From Comamonadaceae bacterium (GTDB lineage: Bacteria; Pseudomonadota; Gammaproteobacteria; Burkholderiales; Burkholderiaceae_C), in contig JAIYBB010000001.1 in NCBI GenBank assembly GCA_027488735.1, positions 331,623 to 395,622 on the forward strand: a DNA stretch of 64,000 nucleotides, written 5' to 3'. Each line of letters begins with the position of its first letter. Position 1 is the first letter of the stretch. The position numbers and the translations under genes were made by a program. Below are positions 35,432 to 43,936 of this stretch, one piece after another. Below the pieces are notes generated by a model. That model was not told the DNA's origin. It was given only the letters and a program-made list of their open reading frames with translations, and did no database searches.

Positions 35432-36175
35432 TTAGTGACCCAGAATCTTGGACAGGAAATCGCGGCTGCGTTCGTTCTGCGGGTTGTTGAAGAACTCGTG
35501 CGGAGTGTTTTGCTCCACGATTTGACCTTGGTCCATGAAGATCACGCGGTCAGCCACAGCCTTGGCAAAACCCATTTCGTGGGTCACGCAGATCATGGTG
35601 ATGCCTTGGCTGGCCATCTCGATCATCACGTCCAGCACTTCCTTGATCATCTCGGGGTCGAGGGCCGAGGTGGGCTCGTCGAACAACATGATCTTGGGCT
35701 TCAGGCACAGGGCACGGGCGATCGCCACGCGCTGCTGCTGGCCGCCGGAGAGTTGCAGCGGGTATTTGTTGGCCTGATTGGCAATACGCACACGTTCCAG
35801 CTGGATCATGGCCTTTTCTTCAGCCTCTTTTTTTGGCATTTTGCCGACCCACATGGGGGAGAGCGTCAGGTTTTCCAAAACGGTGAGGTGCGGAAACAGG
35901 TTGGACTGCTGGAACACCATGCCGACTTTTTTGCGCACGTCATCGATGGCTTTCACATCGTCAGTCAGCTCCACGCCGTCCACGATGAGGTTACCTTGCT
36001 GGTGCTCTTCGAGACGGTTGATACAGCGGATCATGGTGGACTTGCCGGAGCCCGACGGGCCGCAGACCACAATGCGCTCGCCTTTGGTGACGGTCAGGTC
36101 AATATCGCGCAGTACGTGGAAATTATTGCCGTACCACTTGTTGACTTTGTTGAAGGTGATGATGGGTTCAGACAT
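35432..36175 (-). CDS. aapP: General L-amino acid ABC transporter ATP-binding protein
   Basis: A 247-residue ATPase of the polar amino acid (PAAT) class. Walker [10 protein letters not shown] is at about 39-47, the signature [15 protein letters not shown], and Walker [15 protein letters not shown]. The N-terminal INKWYG-like segment ([20 protein letters not shown]) is typical of AapP/GltL. It energises AapQ/AapM and lies 9 bp after aapM. Confidence 0.95.
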   Translation of the reverse strand: MSEPIITFNKVNKWYGNNFHVLRDIDLTVTKGERIVVCGPSGSGKSTMIRCINRLEEHQQGNLIVDGVELTDDVKAIDDVRKKVGMVFQQSNLFPHLTVLENLTLSPMWVGKMPKKEAEEKAMIQLERVRIANQANKYPLQLSGGQQQRVAIARALCLKPKIMLFDEPTSALDPEMIKEVLDVMIEMASQGITMICVTHEMGFAKAVADRVIFMDQGQIVEQNTPHEFFNNPQNERSRDFLSKILGH

Positions 36176-36184
36176 ATTCGTTCC

Positions 36185-37288
36185 TTAGCGGAGTTTGCTT
36201 TTGTTGACTTGCTTTTCAATCCAGAGGCTGTAGCGCGACATGGAGAAGCAAAACACAAAGTAGATGAGTGCGATGAAGATGTAGCCTTCAATCTTGAAGG
36301 GGCGCCAGTCGGAGTCCGAGTTCAGAGCCAGGCTCATGGCACCGGTGAGTTCATACAAACTCACGATGGTTACCAATGAGGTGTCCTTGAAGGTGGAGAT
36401 GAAGTTGTTCATGATGCCGGGCACGACCATGGCCAGTGCTTGTGGCAACACGATCTTGCGCTGGGTTTGCCAGTAGCTCAGGCCAAGGGTGGCGGCGGCT
36501 TCAATCTGGCCCTTGGGCACTGCTTGCAGGCCACCACGGATCACTTCAGCCATATAGGCCGCAGCAAACAGCGTGATACCTGCCAGCACGCGCACCAACA
36601 CGTCGATATTGAAGCCCTGTGGCATCAGCAGCGGGAACATGAATGACGCCATGAACAACACAGAGATCAGCGGCACGCCGCGAATCAATTCGACATAGAT
36701 CGTACAGAACGTCTTGATCGCGGGTAGTTTTGAACGACGGCCCAAAGCAATCAGCAGGGCCAACGGGAATGCCATGGCCATCGACAGTGAAGAAAGCAGC
36801 AGGGTGAGCGGCAAGCCGCCCCAACGGTCGGTTTCAACAACGGAGAGACCAAACTTGCCGCCGTACATCACGACAAAAAAGAAGCCCAGCACCAGAATCC
36901 ATGCCAGACCCAACCATGCCTTCCAGAACATGCGCATGCAACTGGCCACCAGCAAGGCGCACAGCAGCACGGTCGAGATCAACGGGCGCCATTGTTCTTC
37001 AAAGGGGTAGCGGCCGAAAATGATGATGCGGAATTTTTCAGTGACTACGCCCCAGCAGGCGCCGGCACGGTCCGCGTTGCAGGCTTCTGAGTCGGCGGCC
37101 CATTTGGCATCAATCAAGGCCCAACCGAACAGAGGCGGAAGGACATAGAGCAGGATCGCACCCACGATCAGGGTGCTGATAGTGGTCTGCCAACTCCCGA
37201 AGAGGTTGGTGCGTATCCAAGCCACGGCGCCTTCGGTTTTCACCGGAGCCGGGCGGGCGGGAATAGGTTCAAAAGTGGTTGCGCTCAT
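36185..37288 (-). CDS. aapM: General L-amino acid ABC transporter permease M
   Basis: A 367-residue inner-membrane permease. The long N-terminal part has extra helices (TTISTLIVGAILLYVLPPLF), and the HisMQ permease core in the second half has RGVPLISVLF and EVIRGGLQAVPKGQIEAAATLGLSYWQ, the EAA loop that docks AapP. It forms the channel with AapQ and follows it by 9 bp. Confidence 0.95.
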   Translation of the reverse strand: MSATTFEPIPARPAPVKTEGAVAWIRTNLFGSWQTTISTLIVGAILLYVLPPLFGWALIDAKWAADSEACNADRAGACWGVVTEKFRIIIFGRYPFEEQWRPLISTVLLCALLVASCMRMFWKAWLGLAWILVLGFFFVVMYGGKFGLSVVETDRWGGLPLTLLLSSLSMAMAFPLALLIALGRRSKLPAIKTFCTIYVELIRGVPLISVLFMASFMFPLLMPQGFNIDVLVRVLAGITLFAAAYMAEVIRGGLQAVPKGQIEAAATLGLSYWQTQRKIVLPQALAMVVPGIMNNFISTFKDTSLVTIVSLYELTGAMSLALNSDSDWRPFKIEGYIFIALIYFVFCFSMSRYSLWIEKQVNKSKLR

Positions 37289-37297
37289 GGGGTGGCC

Positions 37298-38473
37298 TTA
37301 GCGTTCTTTGATGGCGGAGCGGGTGTTGTACCAATTCATGGTGATCGACGTGAACAGCGACGTGCTCAGGTACACCAGCATGATGATGGCAATGCATTCC
37401 ACGGCGCGGCCGGTCTGGTTGATGGCAGTGTTGGCAATGGAAACCACATCCGGATAGCCGATAGCCACGGCCAACGACGAGTTCTTGGTGAGGTTCAGGT
37501 ACTGGTTGGTCACGGGCGGAATGATGACGCGCAGCGCTTGCGGCAACATCACCAGGCGCATGGTCTGCCCTCTGCTCAGTCCCAGGGCCGCAGCTGCTTC
37601 AGACTGGCCTAAGGCCACGGATTGGATGCCGCCCCGCACCACTTCGGACACGAAAGCTGCGGTGTAGATGGTCAGACCCAGAAGCACCGACAAGTACTCG
37701 GGAGTCAGAGCCCCACCGTTTTCGATGGCAAATTCGCCTTGAACCGGCATGTTCAATGCCGTAGGTGCACCCCCGAGAATCCAGCCGAGTACACCCAGTG
37801 TGATCACGATAGCTAGGGGAACCAGCACCATGCTGCGGGCCTTGCCGGTTCGCTCAAATGCTTTGTGTGCATAAGCGCGGTAGCCCCAAGCTGCAAAGAC
37901 TCCAGCCAACAAGCCCCACGCGCCCCAGACATGACCGTTTGCCCATTCGGGAATCGGGAAGTTGATGCCGCCTTTACTCAAAAAGAACGGACCCAGCACC
38001 CAGGGCTCGTTGGAAGCGGGCAGTACTTCGGTAAACATCAGGTACCACATCAGCAATTGCAGCAGCACTGGAATATTGCGGAAGAACTCCACGTAGGCGG
38101 CGCAGATCCCGCGGATCAGGGCATTACGTGAAAAACGGCCGACGCCGATCAAGGTGCCCAGCACCGTGGTGAGGATGATGCCTACCACCGCCACCCGTAG
38201 CGTATTGACAAAGCCGACAAGGTAGGCGCGCCAGTAAGACTCTCCGGAGTCAAAGGCAAAAAAACTCTCGCCGATATCAAATCCTGCGGGATTGGACAAA
38301 AAGTCAAAACCACTCTGAATACCGCGCAACTTCATGTTGGTGGTGGTGTTGTGGGCGAGGTACAGCACGGTCAGCAGCACCACAATGATGGCGATGGCTT
38401 GGTACAGCAGTCCGCGGAAAGCCTGGCTGCGCCAGGACCACGACTTTTTAGGAGGGGAGGAGGGTGTGGACAT
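37298..38473 (-). CDS. aapQ: General L-amino acid ABC transporter permease Q
   Basis: A 391-residue permease partner of AapM. An N-terminal helix and long periplasmic loops (GFDFLSNPAGFDIGESFFAF) precede the HisMQ core with FRNIPVLLQLL and EVVRGGIQSVALGQSEAAAALGLSRGQ (EAA loop). The large periplasmic insertion between the halves is typical of AapQ. It is separated from aapJ by 117 bp containing a strong hairpin. Confidence 0.95.
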   Translation of the reverse strand: MSTPSSPPKKSWSWRSQAFRGLLYQAIAIIVVLLTVLYLAHNTTTNMKLRGIQSGFDFLSNPAGFDIGESFFAFDSGESYWRAYLVGFVNTLRVAVVGIILTTVLGTLIGVGRFSRNALIRGICAAYVEFFRNIPVLLQLLMWYLMFTEVLPASNEPWVLGPFFLSKGGINFPIPEWANGHVWGAWGLLAGVFAAWGYRAYAHKAFERTGKARSMVLVPLAIVITLGVLGWILGGAPTALNMPVQGEFAIENGGALTPEYLSVLLGLTIYTAAFVSEVVRGGIQSVALGQSEAAAALGLSRGQTMRLVMLPQALRVIIPPVTNQYLNLTKNSSLAVAIGYPDVVSIANTAINQTGRAVECIAIIMLVYLSTSLFTSITMNWYNTRSAIKER

Positions 38474-38512
38474 ATCAGCCCTTGCAGTTCACGAAAAAAA
38501 CACTCATCAATT

Positions 38513-38550
38513 GAAAAGGGCAGCGCATGGTGTCTGCGACTGCCCTTTTC
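38513..38550 (-). terminator. Intercistronic hairpin between aapJ and aapQ
   Basis: Perfect 11-bp stem GAAAAGGGCAG/CTGCCCTTTTC with an inner CGCA/TGCG pair. On the minus-strand transcript it lies about 40-80 bases after the aapJ stop. It can act as a partial terminator or an RNA stabiliser, letting the binding protein be made in excess over the permease. Confidence 0.7.
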
Positions 38551-38590
38551 TGGTGCGTCATGCCGGTTTACAGCACTCCGCTAACCACGC

Positions 38591-39625
38591 TTAACGAACT
38601 GGAGGTGCGTATTGCACGCCACCCTTGTTCCACAGGTTGTTCAAACCACGTGGCAATTGGATGGGTGACTTGGGGCCCACATTGCGTTCAAAGATTTCAC
38701 CGTAGTTGCCGGTAGTCTTCACAGCACGTGCCAGCCATTCCTTGTCCAGACCCAGCAACTTGCCTGTGTCTTCCTTGGAACCCAGCAGACGGCCGATCAC
38801 GGGGTCTTGGCTGTTGGCTTTGAGGTCATCCACGTTGGCAGCGGTCACGCCAGCTTCTTCAGCTTCCAGCAGGCCGTACACAGTCCATTTCACGATGGCG
38901 GTCCACTCATCGTCACCACGGCGAACCATCGGGCCCAGAGGCTCTTTGGAGATCAGCTCTGGAAGGATCACGTGGTCAGCGGGGTTCTTGGCAACCTTGT
39001 TGCGGGTAGATGCCAAGCCGGATGCGTCGGTGGTGTATGCCACGCAACGACCGGAGAAGTAAGCACCTTCAGCGGCTTCCAGCTTCTCAAACACGATGGG
39101 TTTGATATTCAGGCCGTTGGCTTTGGAGTAGTCGGTCAGGTTCTTTTCGGTGGTGGTGCCTGATTGCACGCAAACGGTCTGGCCTTTGAGCTGCTTGGCG
39201 CTCTTGAGCTTGCTCTTGACTGGGACCATGAAGCCCTGGCCGTCGTAGTATGTCACGGCGGTCTGGGACAGGCCCAAGGAAGCGTCACGGGTCAAAGTGA
39301 AAGTGGTGTTGCGGGACAACACGTCCACTTCGCCGGATTGCAGAGCGGTGAAACGGGCTTGTGCGTTCAGGGGAACGTACTTTACCTTTTCGCCATCACC
39401 CAAGACGGCGGCCGCCACAGCGCGGCACACGTCCACGTCCAGACCAGTCCACTTGCCGTTGGAATCGGCAGCACTGAAACCAGCCAGACCGGTGTTCACA
39501 CCGCACACCACTTGGCCACGGGCCTTGACGGCATCCAATGTTTTGCCAGCGTGGGCAGGCGCTGCAACGACAGCACCCAGTGCGGCAACTACGGCTGCCA
39601 GTGTTTTCAGTTTCTTCATGCTCAT
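38591..39625 (-). CDS. aapJ: General L-amino acid ABC transporter binding protein
   Basis: A 344-residue periplasmic binding protein with a signal peptide (about 1-26, ending APAHA). The core has VKARGQVVCGVNTGLAGFSAAD, GKWTGLDVDVCRAVAAAV and the SBP_bac_3 fold. The sequence pattern (TFTLTRDASLGLSQ..TYYDGQGFMV) matches AapJ/BztA proteins for a wide range of L-amino acids. GGAG is 9 bases before the ATG at 39625. Two palindromes lie in its 5' leader. Confidence 0.95.
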   Translation of the reverse strand: MSMKKLKTLAAVVAALGAVVAAPAHAGKTLDAVKARGQVVCGVNTGLAGFSAADSNGKWTGLDVDVCRAVAAAVLGDGEKVKYVPLNAQARFTALQSGEVDVLSRNTTFTLTRDASLGLSQTAVTYYDGQGFMVPVKSKLKSAKQLKGQTVCVQSGTTTEKNLTDYSKANGLNIKPIVFEKLEAAEGAYFSGRCVAYTTDASGLASTRNKVAKNPADHVILPELISKEPLGPMVRRGDDEWTAIVKWTVYGLLEAEEAGVTAANVDDLKANSQDPVIGRLLGSKEDTGKLLGLDKEWLARAVKTTGNYGEIFERNVGPKSPIQLPRGLNNLWNKGGVQYAPPVR

Positions 39626-39660
39626 AAATCATTACTCCAAAGAATTGAATCAGCAGGATG

Positions 39661-39673
39661 CACCAGACTGGTG
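39661..39673. promoter_or_regulatory. Palindrome in aapJ leader
   Basis: CACCAG-A-CTGGTG, perfect two-fold symmetry, 36 bases upstream of the aapJ ATG. Together with the flanking TG it partly resembles an NtrC half-site pair, but its place next to the start codon suits a repressor or an RNA structure better. Confidence 0.4.
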
Positions 39674-39687
39674 TCTGCACCCCGATT

Positions 39688-39710
39688 CTGAGGCTGAACT
39701 GTAGCCTCAG
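39688..39710 (-). promoter_or_regulatory. Leader hairpin of aapJ
   Basis: Perfect 8-bp stem CTGAGGCT/AGCCTCAG with a 7-base loop, 63-85 bases upstream of the aapJ ATG. Without a T-run it is more likely a stabilising or protein-binding structure than a terminator. Confidence 0.35.
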
Positions 39711-39950
39711 GAGCATTCGCTCTCATCGGGGTTTACCATCGAAAGGTATGCGGAAAAGTAATAACCTAATTCGCCGCTCACCTCTCTGCAAGCCACAAGG
39801 GTTAAGCAGAAAGCATGCCACGCAATAGTGCCGGAAAGAGGATTCGGGGCATGTGTATCAGCCCACAGGGCTTTGTCACCGTGGTGGCAGCCTTGTTGCC
39901 GCCTTGCGATATGGTGTGAAGCTATACCAACAAAATCCTGGAGACACCGC

Positions 39951-40979
39951 ATGTTTGAAACCGCCATCGCTGGCAGCCTGCCCAAGCCCTCGTGGCTCTC
40001 TGAAACCGAAAAACTCTGGCCCCAATGGAAGCTGGCCGGCCCCGAGCTGCAGCAAGCTAAGGCGGATGCCACCCTGTTGTGGATCAAAGCGCAGGAAGAT
40101 GCGGGCTTGGATGTGGTCGGCGATGGTGAGCAAAGCCGGCAGCACTTTGTGCACGGCTTTCTGGAGCAGGTCGAAGGCATCGACTTTGAGAACAAGGTCA
40201 AGATGGGCATCCGCAATAACCGTTATGACGCCATGGTGCCGCAGGTTGTTGCCGCCTTGAGGCTCAAAGGTCGCGTGCATGCCTTTGAGGCCCAACTCGC
40301 ACGAGCCCACACCAAAAAGAAACTCAAGTTCACCTTGCCTGGCCCCTTGACGATTGTGGACACGGTGGCCGACCGTTTTTATGGTGACCGCAAGACCATG
40401 GCGTTCGCGTTTGCGGAGTTGCTGAATCAGGAAGCGCGGGCCTTGCAGGCCGATGGAGTGGACATCATCCAGTTCGACGAGCCGGCCTTCAATGTGTACA
40501 TGCAAGACGCGGCGGACTGGGGGGTGCAAGCACTGGAAGTCGCCGCCAAAGGTCTCACTTGCACCACCGCCGTGCATATTTGTTATGGCTACGGCATCAA
40601 GGCCAACACCGACTGGAAAGAGACGCTTGGAGGCGAATGGCGGCAGTACGCGCAGGTGTTTCCGGCGCTGGCGGCCAGCAGCATTCAGCAAGTGAGCCTG
40701 GAGTGCTACCACTCGCATGTACCACCGGATTTGATGGCACTGCTCAAGGACAAAGACGTCATGGTAGGCGTGATCGACGTGGCCAGTGATGTGATTGAAA
40801 CGCCTGAGCAGGTGGCGGACACCATCGGCATCGCACTCCAACACGTGCCACGCAATCGCATCTTCCCCTGTACCAACTGTGGATTGGCGCCCATGAGCCG
40901 TGAGGTGGCCACGCGCAAGCTCGAAGCCCTGGCCAAAGGCGCTGCCCTCGCACGCGAGCGATACGGGGCCGGTGCATGA
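39951..40979 (+). CDS. MetE-core methyltransferase, candidate folate-independent methionine synthase
   Basis: A 342-residue protein matching only the C-terminal (catalytic) barrel of MetE. The zinc site is complete: H209 and C211 in VHICYGYG, E251 in SLECYHSH and C310 in CTNCGL. FDEPAF is also kept. The N-terminal half that helps bind folate in MetE is absent. Core-MetE proteins of this kind are known as folate-independent methionine synthases; the bacterial MesD type is reported to need a DUF1852 partner (MesX), which is not in this window. The methyl donor is therefore open. GGAG precedes the ATG, and the next gene overlaps by 4 bp. Confidence 0.8.
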   Translation: MFETAIAGSLPKPSWLSETEKLWPQWKLAGPELQQAKADATLLWIKAQEDAGLDVVGDGEQSRQHFVHGFLEQVEGIDFENKVKMGIRNNRYDAMVPQVVAALRLKGRVHAFEAQLARAHTKKKLKFTLPGPLTIVDTVADRFYGDRKTMAFAFAELLNQEARALQADGVDIIQFDEPAFNVYMQDAADWGVQALEVAAKGLTCTTAVHICYGYGIKANTDWKETLGGEWRQYAQVFPALAASSIQQVSLECYHSHVPPDLMALLKDKDVMVGVIDVASDVIETPEQVADTIGIALQHVPRNRIFPCTNCGLAPMSREVATRKLEALAKGAALARERYGAGA

Positions 40980-42157
40980 GTGGCATGACGCTTTCTCCGG
41001 GTTTCCATGCGCCTGCACTGCGGAACCTGGAGCAAGTGCTGCAAGCGGATGTAGACAAAGGTCGATTACCCGGCGCAGTAGCCTTGGTTGCACGCCATGG
41101 CCAGACCGTGTTGCACTCGGCCATCGGCGAGCAGAACCCGGCGGACGGCACGCCCATGGCCTTGGACAGCATATTCCGCATCTACTCCATGACCAAGCCA
41201 CTGGTGTCGGTGGCGATCATGCAATTGCTGGAGCGCGGCCAACTGTTGCTGAGTGACCCGGTAGGCCAGCACTTGAGCGAGTTTGCCGATGTGCGGGTGG
41301 CGGAGGATGAAACGGGCCGCCAGACGCGACCCCCAGCCCGGCCACCCACGGTGCAAGACCTGTTGCGCCACACCTCAGGCCTGACCTACGAGATTCTGGG
41401 CGACGACCCCATTCAGCAGCGCTACGCTCAAGCCGGCTTGGGCACCCGCATGTTGAGCAACACCGGTTTTTCGCAGGCCCTGTCCGCGATTCCTTACCGC
41501 TATGAGCCCGGCAGCATCTGGCAATACAGCCGCGCCACAGACCTGCTCGGCGCCCTGTTGGAGCGCGTGACCGGCATGGCTTTGGGTGACTATTTGCAAG
41601 CACACATCCTCGGGCCCTTGGGCATGGTGGATACCGCATTTGTGGTCCCTCCGGATAAGCATCGCCGCATTGCAGAGCCCTTTGCCCATGACCCTGACGG
41701 AGGCGTACCCATGCCCCTGATGGACTTGCGCAAGACCACCCCCATGCAAGCGGGCGGCGCTGGCTTGGGCTCGACCGCAGCTGACTACGCGCACTTTTTG
41801 CAATGCATGTTGAATGGAGGCACCTTGAACGGTGCGCGCATTCTCAGCCCCGCCTCGGTGCGGCTGATGACCTCGGACCATCTGGCCGACATTCCGGTCA
41901 ACCGCAGTGGCCGCGCGGCAGAACTGCTTCCACCCGGACATGGCTTCGGCTTGGGTTTTGCGGTGCGCCTCGAAGAGGGGTTGGGTACCCAGCTGGGCAG
42001 CAAAGGCATGTACTACTGGAGCGGTATCTCTGGCACCGTGTTTTTTGTGGACCCGGCGAAAGATTTGTTTGCCATTCTGCTGACCCAGGCACCCAATCAA
42101 CGCAGCTGGTATCGCCCCTTGTTCCGCAATCTGGTGTACGCGGCGCTGAACGATTGA
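40976..42157 (+). CDS. Serine hydrolase, beta-lactamase class C / esterase family
   Basis: A 393-residue protein of the penicillin-binding-like serine hydrolases. The nucleophile motif is S71-M-T-K74, and YSR (in WQYSRATDLLGALLERV) fits the Tyr motif. The C-terminal HGFGLGFAV...GMYYWSGISGTVFFVDP resembles EstB-type esterases. There is no signal peptide, so it is probably a cytoplasmic esterase rather than an antibiotic-resistance enzyme. The ATGA overlap with the MetE-like gene suggests joint translation, but no shared pathway is obvious. Confidence 0.85.
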   Translation: MSGMTLSPGFHAPALRNLEQVLQADVDKGRLPGAVALVARHGQTVLHSAIGEQNPADGTPMALDSIFRIYSMTKPLVSVAIMQLLERGQLLLSDPVGQHLSEFADVRVAEDETGRQTRPPARPPTVQDLLRHTSGLTYEILGDDPIQQRYAQAGLGTRMLSNTGFSQALSAIPYRYEPGSIWQYSRATDLLGALLERVTGMALGDYLQAHILGPLGMVDTAFVVPPDKHRRIAEPFAHDPDGGVPMPLMDLRKTTPMQAGGAGLGSTAADYAHFLQCMLNGGTLNGARILSPASVRLMTSDHLADIPVNRSGRAAELLPPGHGFGLGFAVRLEEGLGTQLGSKGMYYWSGISGTVFFVDPAKDLFAILLTQAPNQRSWYRPLFRNLVYAALND

Positions 42158-42172
42158 GTGATATCCGGCGGC

Positions 42173-42703
42173 TCAACAGCCGGTAGTGCGCAGAATGAGT
42201 TGGGGCTCACCGCTGCCGTTGTAGTTGTAGGCCACTGAGCAGTTGGCGGGTGTGGGGGCATCGGTCAGCACCCACCCTGCGTCGCCATTGGGGATGGTGC
42301 TGTTGCTGTAGCCGTAGAACGTGAACTTGTTGAACACAATCGGAGCGGTGGAAAGGTAGCCCCCGCCGGCGATGGCGGGTGCGCCTTGCAGCGTCATTCC
42401 GATGCCGTCCCACCACCGGTCGGGATAGCCATTCCAGAGCCGGATGCTGCTGCCTTGCATATCCAGAAATTTCAATGCCGGGTCTGCCACTGCAGTGGTG
42501 CCGCGCAAGGCAGCGGTCACTTTCACGGTTTCCATGGTGGTCCTGACAGCACCCAACAAACCATTGAGCGTGGCCACACGCGCATCCGTGCCAAGGTTGA
42601 TGAACTTGGGCAACGCCACAGCAGCCAGCACACCGAGGATGGCGATCACCATCACCAATTCGATGAGCGTGAAACCCCGGTTTGCCACCTTGCTGCTTGT
42701 CAT
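42173..42703 (-). CDS. Type IV prepilin (MshA/GspG-like)
   Basis: A 176-residue prepilin with a short basic leader and the cleavage/methylation motif RG^FTLIELVMVIAILGVLAAVALP, whose hydrophobic stalk starts at the Phe. The C-terminal pair of cysteines (CSVAYNYN... RTTGC) forms the disulfide loop seen in MSHA-type pilins. No assembly genes flank it. An orphan GspE-type ATPase lies at 61852. The ATG at 42703 is used; one at 42712 adds three residues. Confidence 0.85.
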   Translation of the reverse strand: MTSSKVANRGFTLIELVMVIAILGVLAAVALPKFINLGTDARVATLNGLLGAVRTTMETVKVTAALRGTTAVADPALKFLDMQGSSIRLWNGYPDRWWDGIGMTLQGAPAIAGGGYLSTAPIVFNKFTFYGYSNSTIPNGDAGWVLTDAPTPANCSVAYNYNGSGEPQLILRTTGC

Positions 42704-42723
42704 ACCGAGCATTTTAGGCACGT

Positions 42724-42765
42724 GGCGCCCGTTCTGTCTGCGCGGGCAGCTATTAAAACCATAGC
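42724..42765 (+). repeat. Dispersed repeat copy 10 (upstream of pilin gene)
   Basis: GGCGCCC, then TGCGCGGGCAGCTATTAAAA and CCATAGC, in the 90-bp gap between the oxidoreductase and pilin genes, 21 bp upstream of the pilin ATG. Confidence 0.85.
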
Positions 42766-42793
42766 ACTCAGGGTTTCCCCCGAGCAAGTGCAC

Positions 42794-43840
42794 TTACCCC
42801 TTGGCGACTTCCAGTACCAGCTTGCCGAAGTTCTCTCCGTTGAAGAGCTTGAGCAACGTCTCGGGGAAGGTCTGCAGTCCCACCACCACGTCTTCCTTGC
42901 TCTTCATGCGGCCGTCTTTCAGGTAGCCGGCCATCTCGGCCACGGCCAGGTGGTAGCGGTCGGCGTAGTCGAACACCACAATGCCTTCCATGCGCGCGCG
43001 GTTCACCAGCAGGCTCAGGTAGTTCTTGGGGCCTTGCACGGCGGTCGTGTTGTTGTACTGACTGATGGCGCCGCAGATGATGATGCGGGCCTTGCGGTTG
43101 ATGCGAGCCAGCACGTCGTCCAGAATCTCACCGCCCACGTTGTCGAAGTAAATGTCCACGCCGGCCGCGCAGTGCTCTTTCAGGCCTGCACGCACGCTAC
43201 CTGAGCCAGCCTTGTAATCGATGCAAGCATCGAAGCCCAGTTCCTTGACCACCCACTCACACTTGGCCGGGCCGCCGGCAATACCGACCACGCGCAAGCC
43301 CAAAATCTTGGCAACCTGGCCGACGGTCTGGCCCACCGCACCGGCGGCACCGGAGATCACGATGGTCTCGCCCGCCTTGGGTTGGCCCACGTCCATCAGG
43401 CCGAAATAGCCGGTCATGCCGGGCATGCCCAGCACGTTGAGCCACTGGGTCAGGGTACCGGCGCGCAGGTCGATCTTGACCAGGCCGTTGCGCTTCATCT
43501 CGTCTTTGGCAAGGGTGATGTACTCCTGCACACCAAAGCCCGCACTGACATAGTCGCCCACGGCGAATTTGTCGCTCTTGCTGGCTACCACCACGCCGAC
43601 GCCGCCAGCGCGCATGACTTCGCCAATGCCCACCGGCGGGATGTAGCTCTTGCCTTCGTTCATCCAGCCGCGCATCGCGGGGTCCAGACTCAGCGCCAGG
43701 GTTTTGAGGGTGACACCACCTTCAGCAGGCTCGGCCACCGGCTCGGTGGTGTGGCTCCAGTCACTAGCTTTGGGCATGCCCACGGGGCGCGCGGCCAGGC
43801 GGATCTGGTGGTTGGACAGGGTGGACAGGGCTTGGGTCAT
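42794..43840 (-). CDS. NADP-dependent oxidoreductase (CurA/PTGR-like MDR family)
   Basis: A 348-residue medium-chain reductase without the zinc site, like leukotriene B4 dehydrogenase or curcumin reductase. Signatures: SLDPAMRGWMNE, VISGAAGAVGQTVGQVAKILG (cofactor loop), YFDNVGGEILDDVL and CGAISQYN. GGAG precedes the ATG at 43840; a longer frame to 43867 is less likely. Members reduce double bonds of enones. Substrate unknown here. Confidence 0.9.
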   Translation of the reverse strand: MTQALSTLSNHQIRLAARPVGMPKASDWSHTTEPVAEPAEGGVTLKTLALSLDPAMRGWMNEGKSYIPPVGIGEVMRAGGVGVVVASKSDKFAVGDYVSAGFGVQEYITLAKDEMKRNGLVKIDLRAGTLTQWLNVLGMPGMTGYFGLMDVGQPKAGETIVISGAAGAVGQTVGQVAKILGLRVVGIAGGPAKCEWVVKELGFDACIDYKAGSGSVRAGLKEHCAAGVDIYFDNVGGEILDDVLARINRKARIIICGAISQYNNTTAVQGPKNYLSLLVNRARMEGIVVFDYADRYHLAVAEMAGYLKDGRMKSKEDVVVGLQTFPETLLKLFNGENFGKLVLEVAKG

Positions 43841-43936
43841 AGGAGCTCCGGGAGAAGGGGTCAACAATGGTCGCGGATGGTAGCGCCGTACCGTGCGTAG
43901 CTTGGTAGCCTAGGTGACAAGCTCGGGCCGGACTTC

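Larger units (their letters stand above)
39626..39950. other. 325-bp divergent intergenic region, aapJ / MetE-like gene
   Basis: Longest gene-free stretch of the window. On the aapJ side it holds a 13-bp palindrome CACCAG-A-CTGGTG (39661-39673) and an 8-bp-stem hairpin CTGAGGCT/AGCCTCAG (39688-39710). On the other side GGAG precedes the MetE-like ATG. I see no small gene, tRNA or clear sigma-54 site. The rest (about 39720-39930) shows nothing I can name. Confidence 0.7.

Noticed and set aside
39626..39760. Sigma-54 promoter for aapJ
   Set aside because: A GG...GC pair exists on the minus strand, but with 8 rather than 10 bases between, so the -24/-12 spacing does not fit.
40976..42157. Antibiotic-resistance beta-lactamase
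   Set aside because: The SxxK hydrolase lacks a signal peptide and its C-terminal part looks like EstB-type esterases. A resistance role is not supported.
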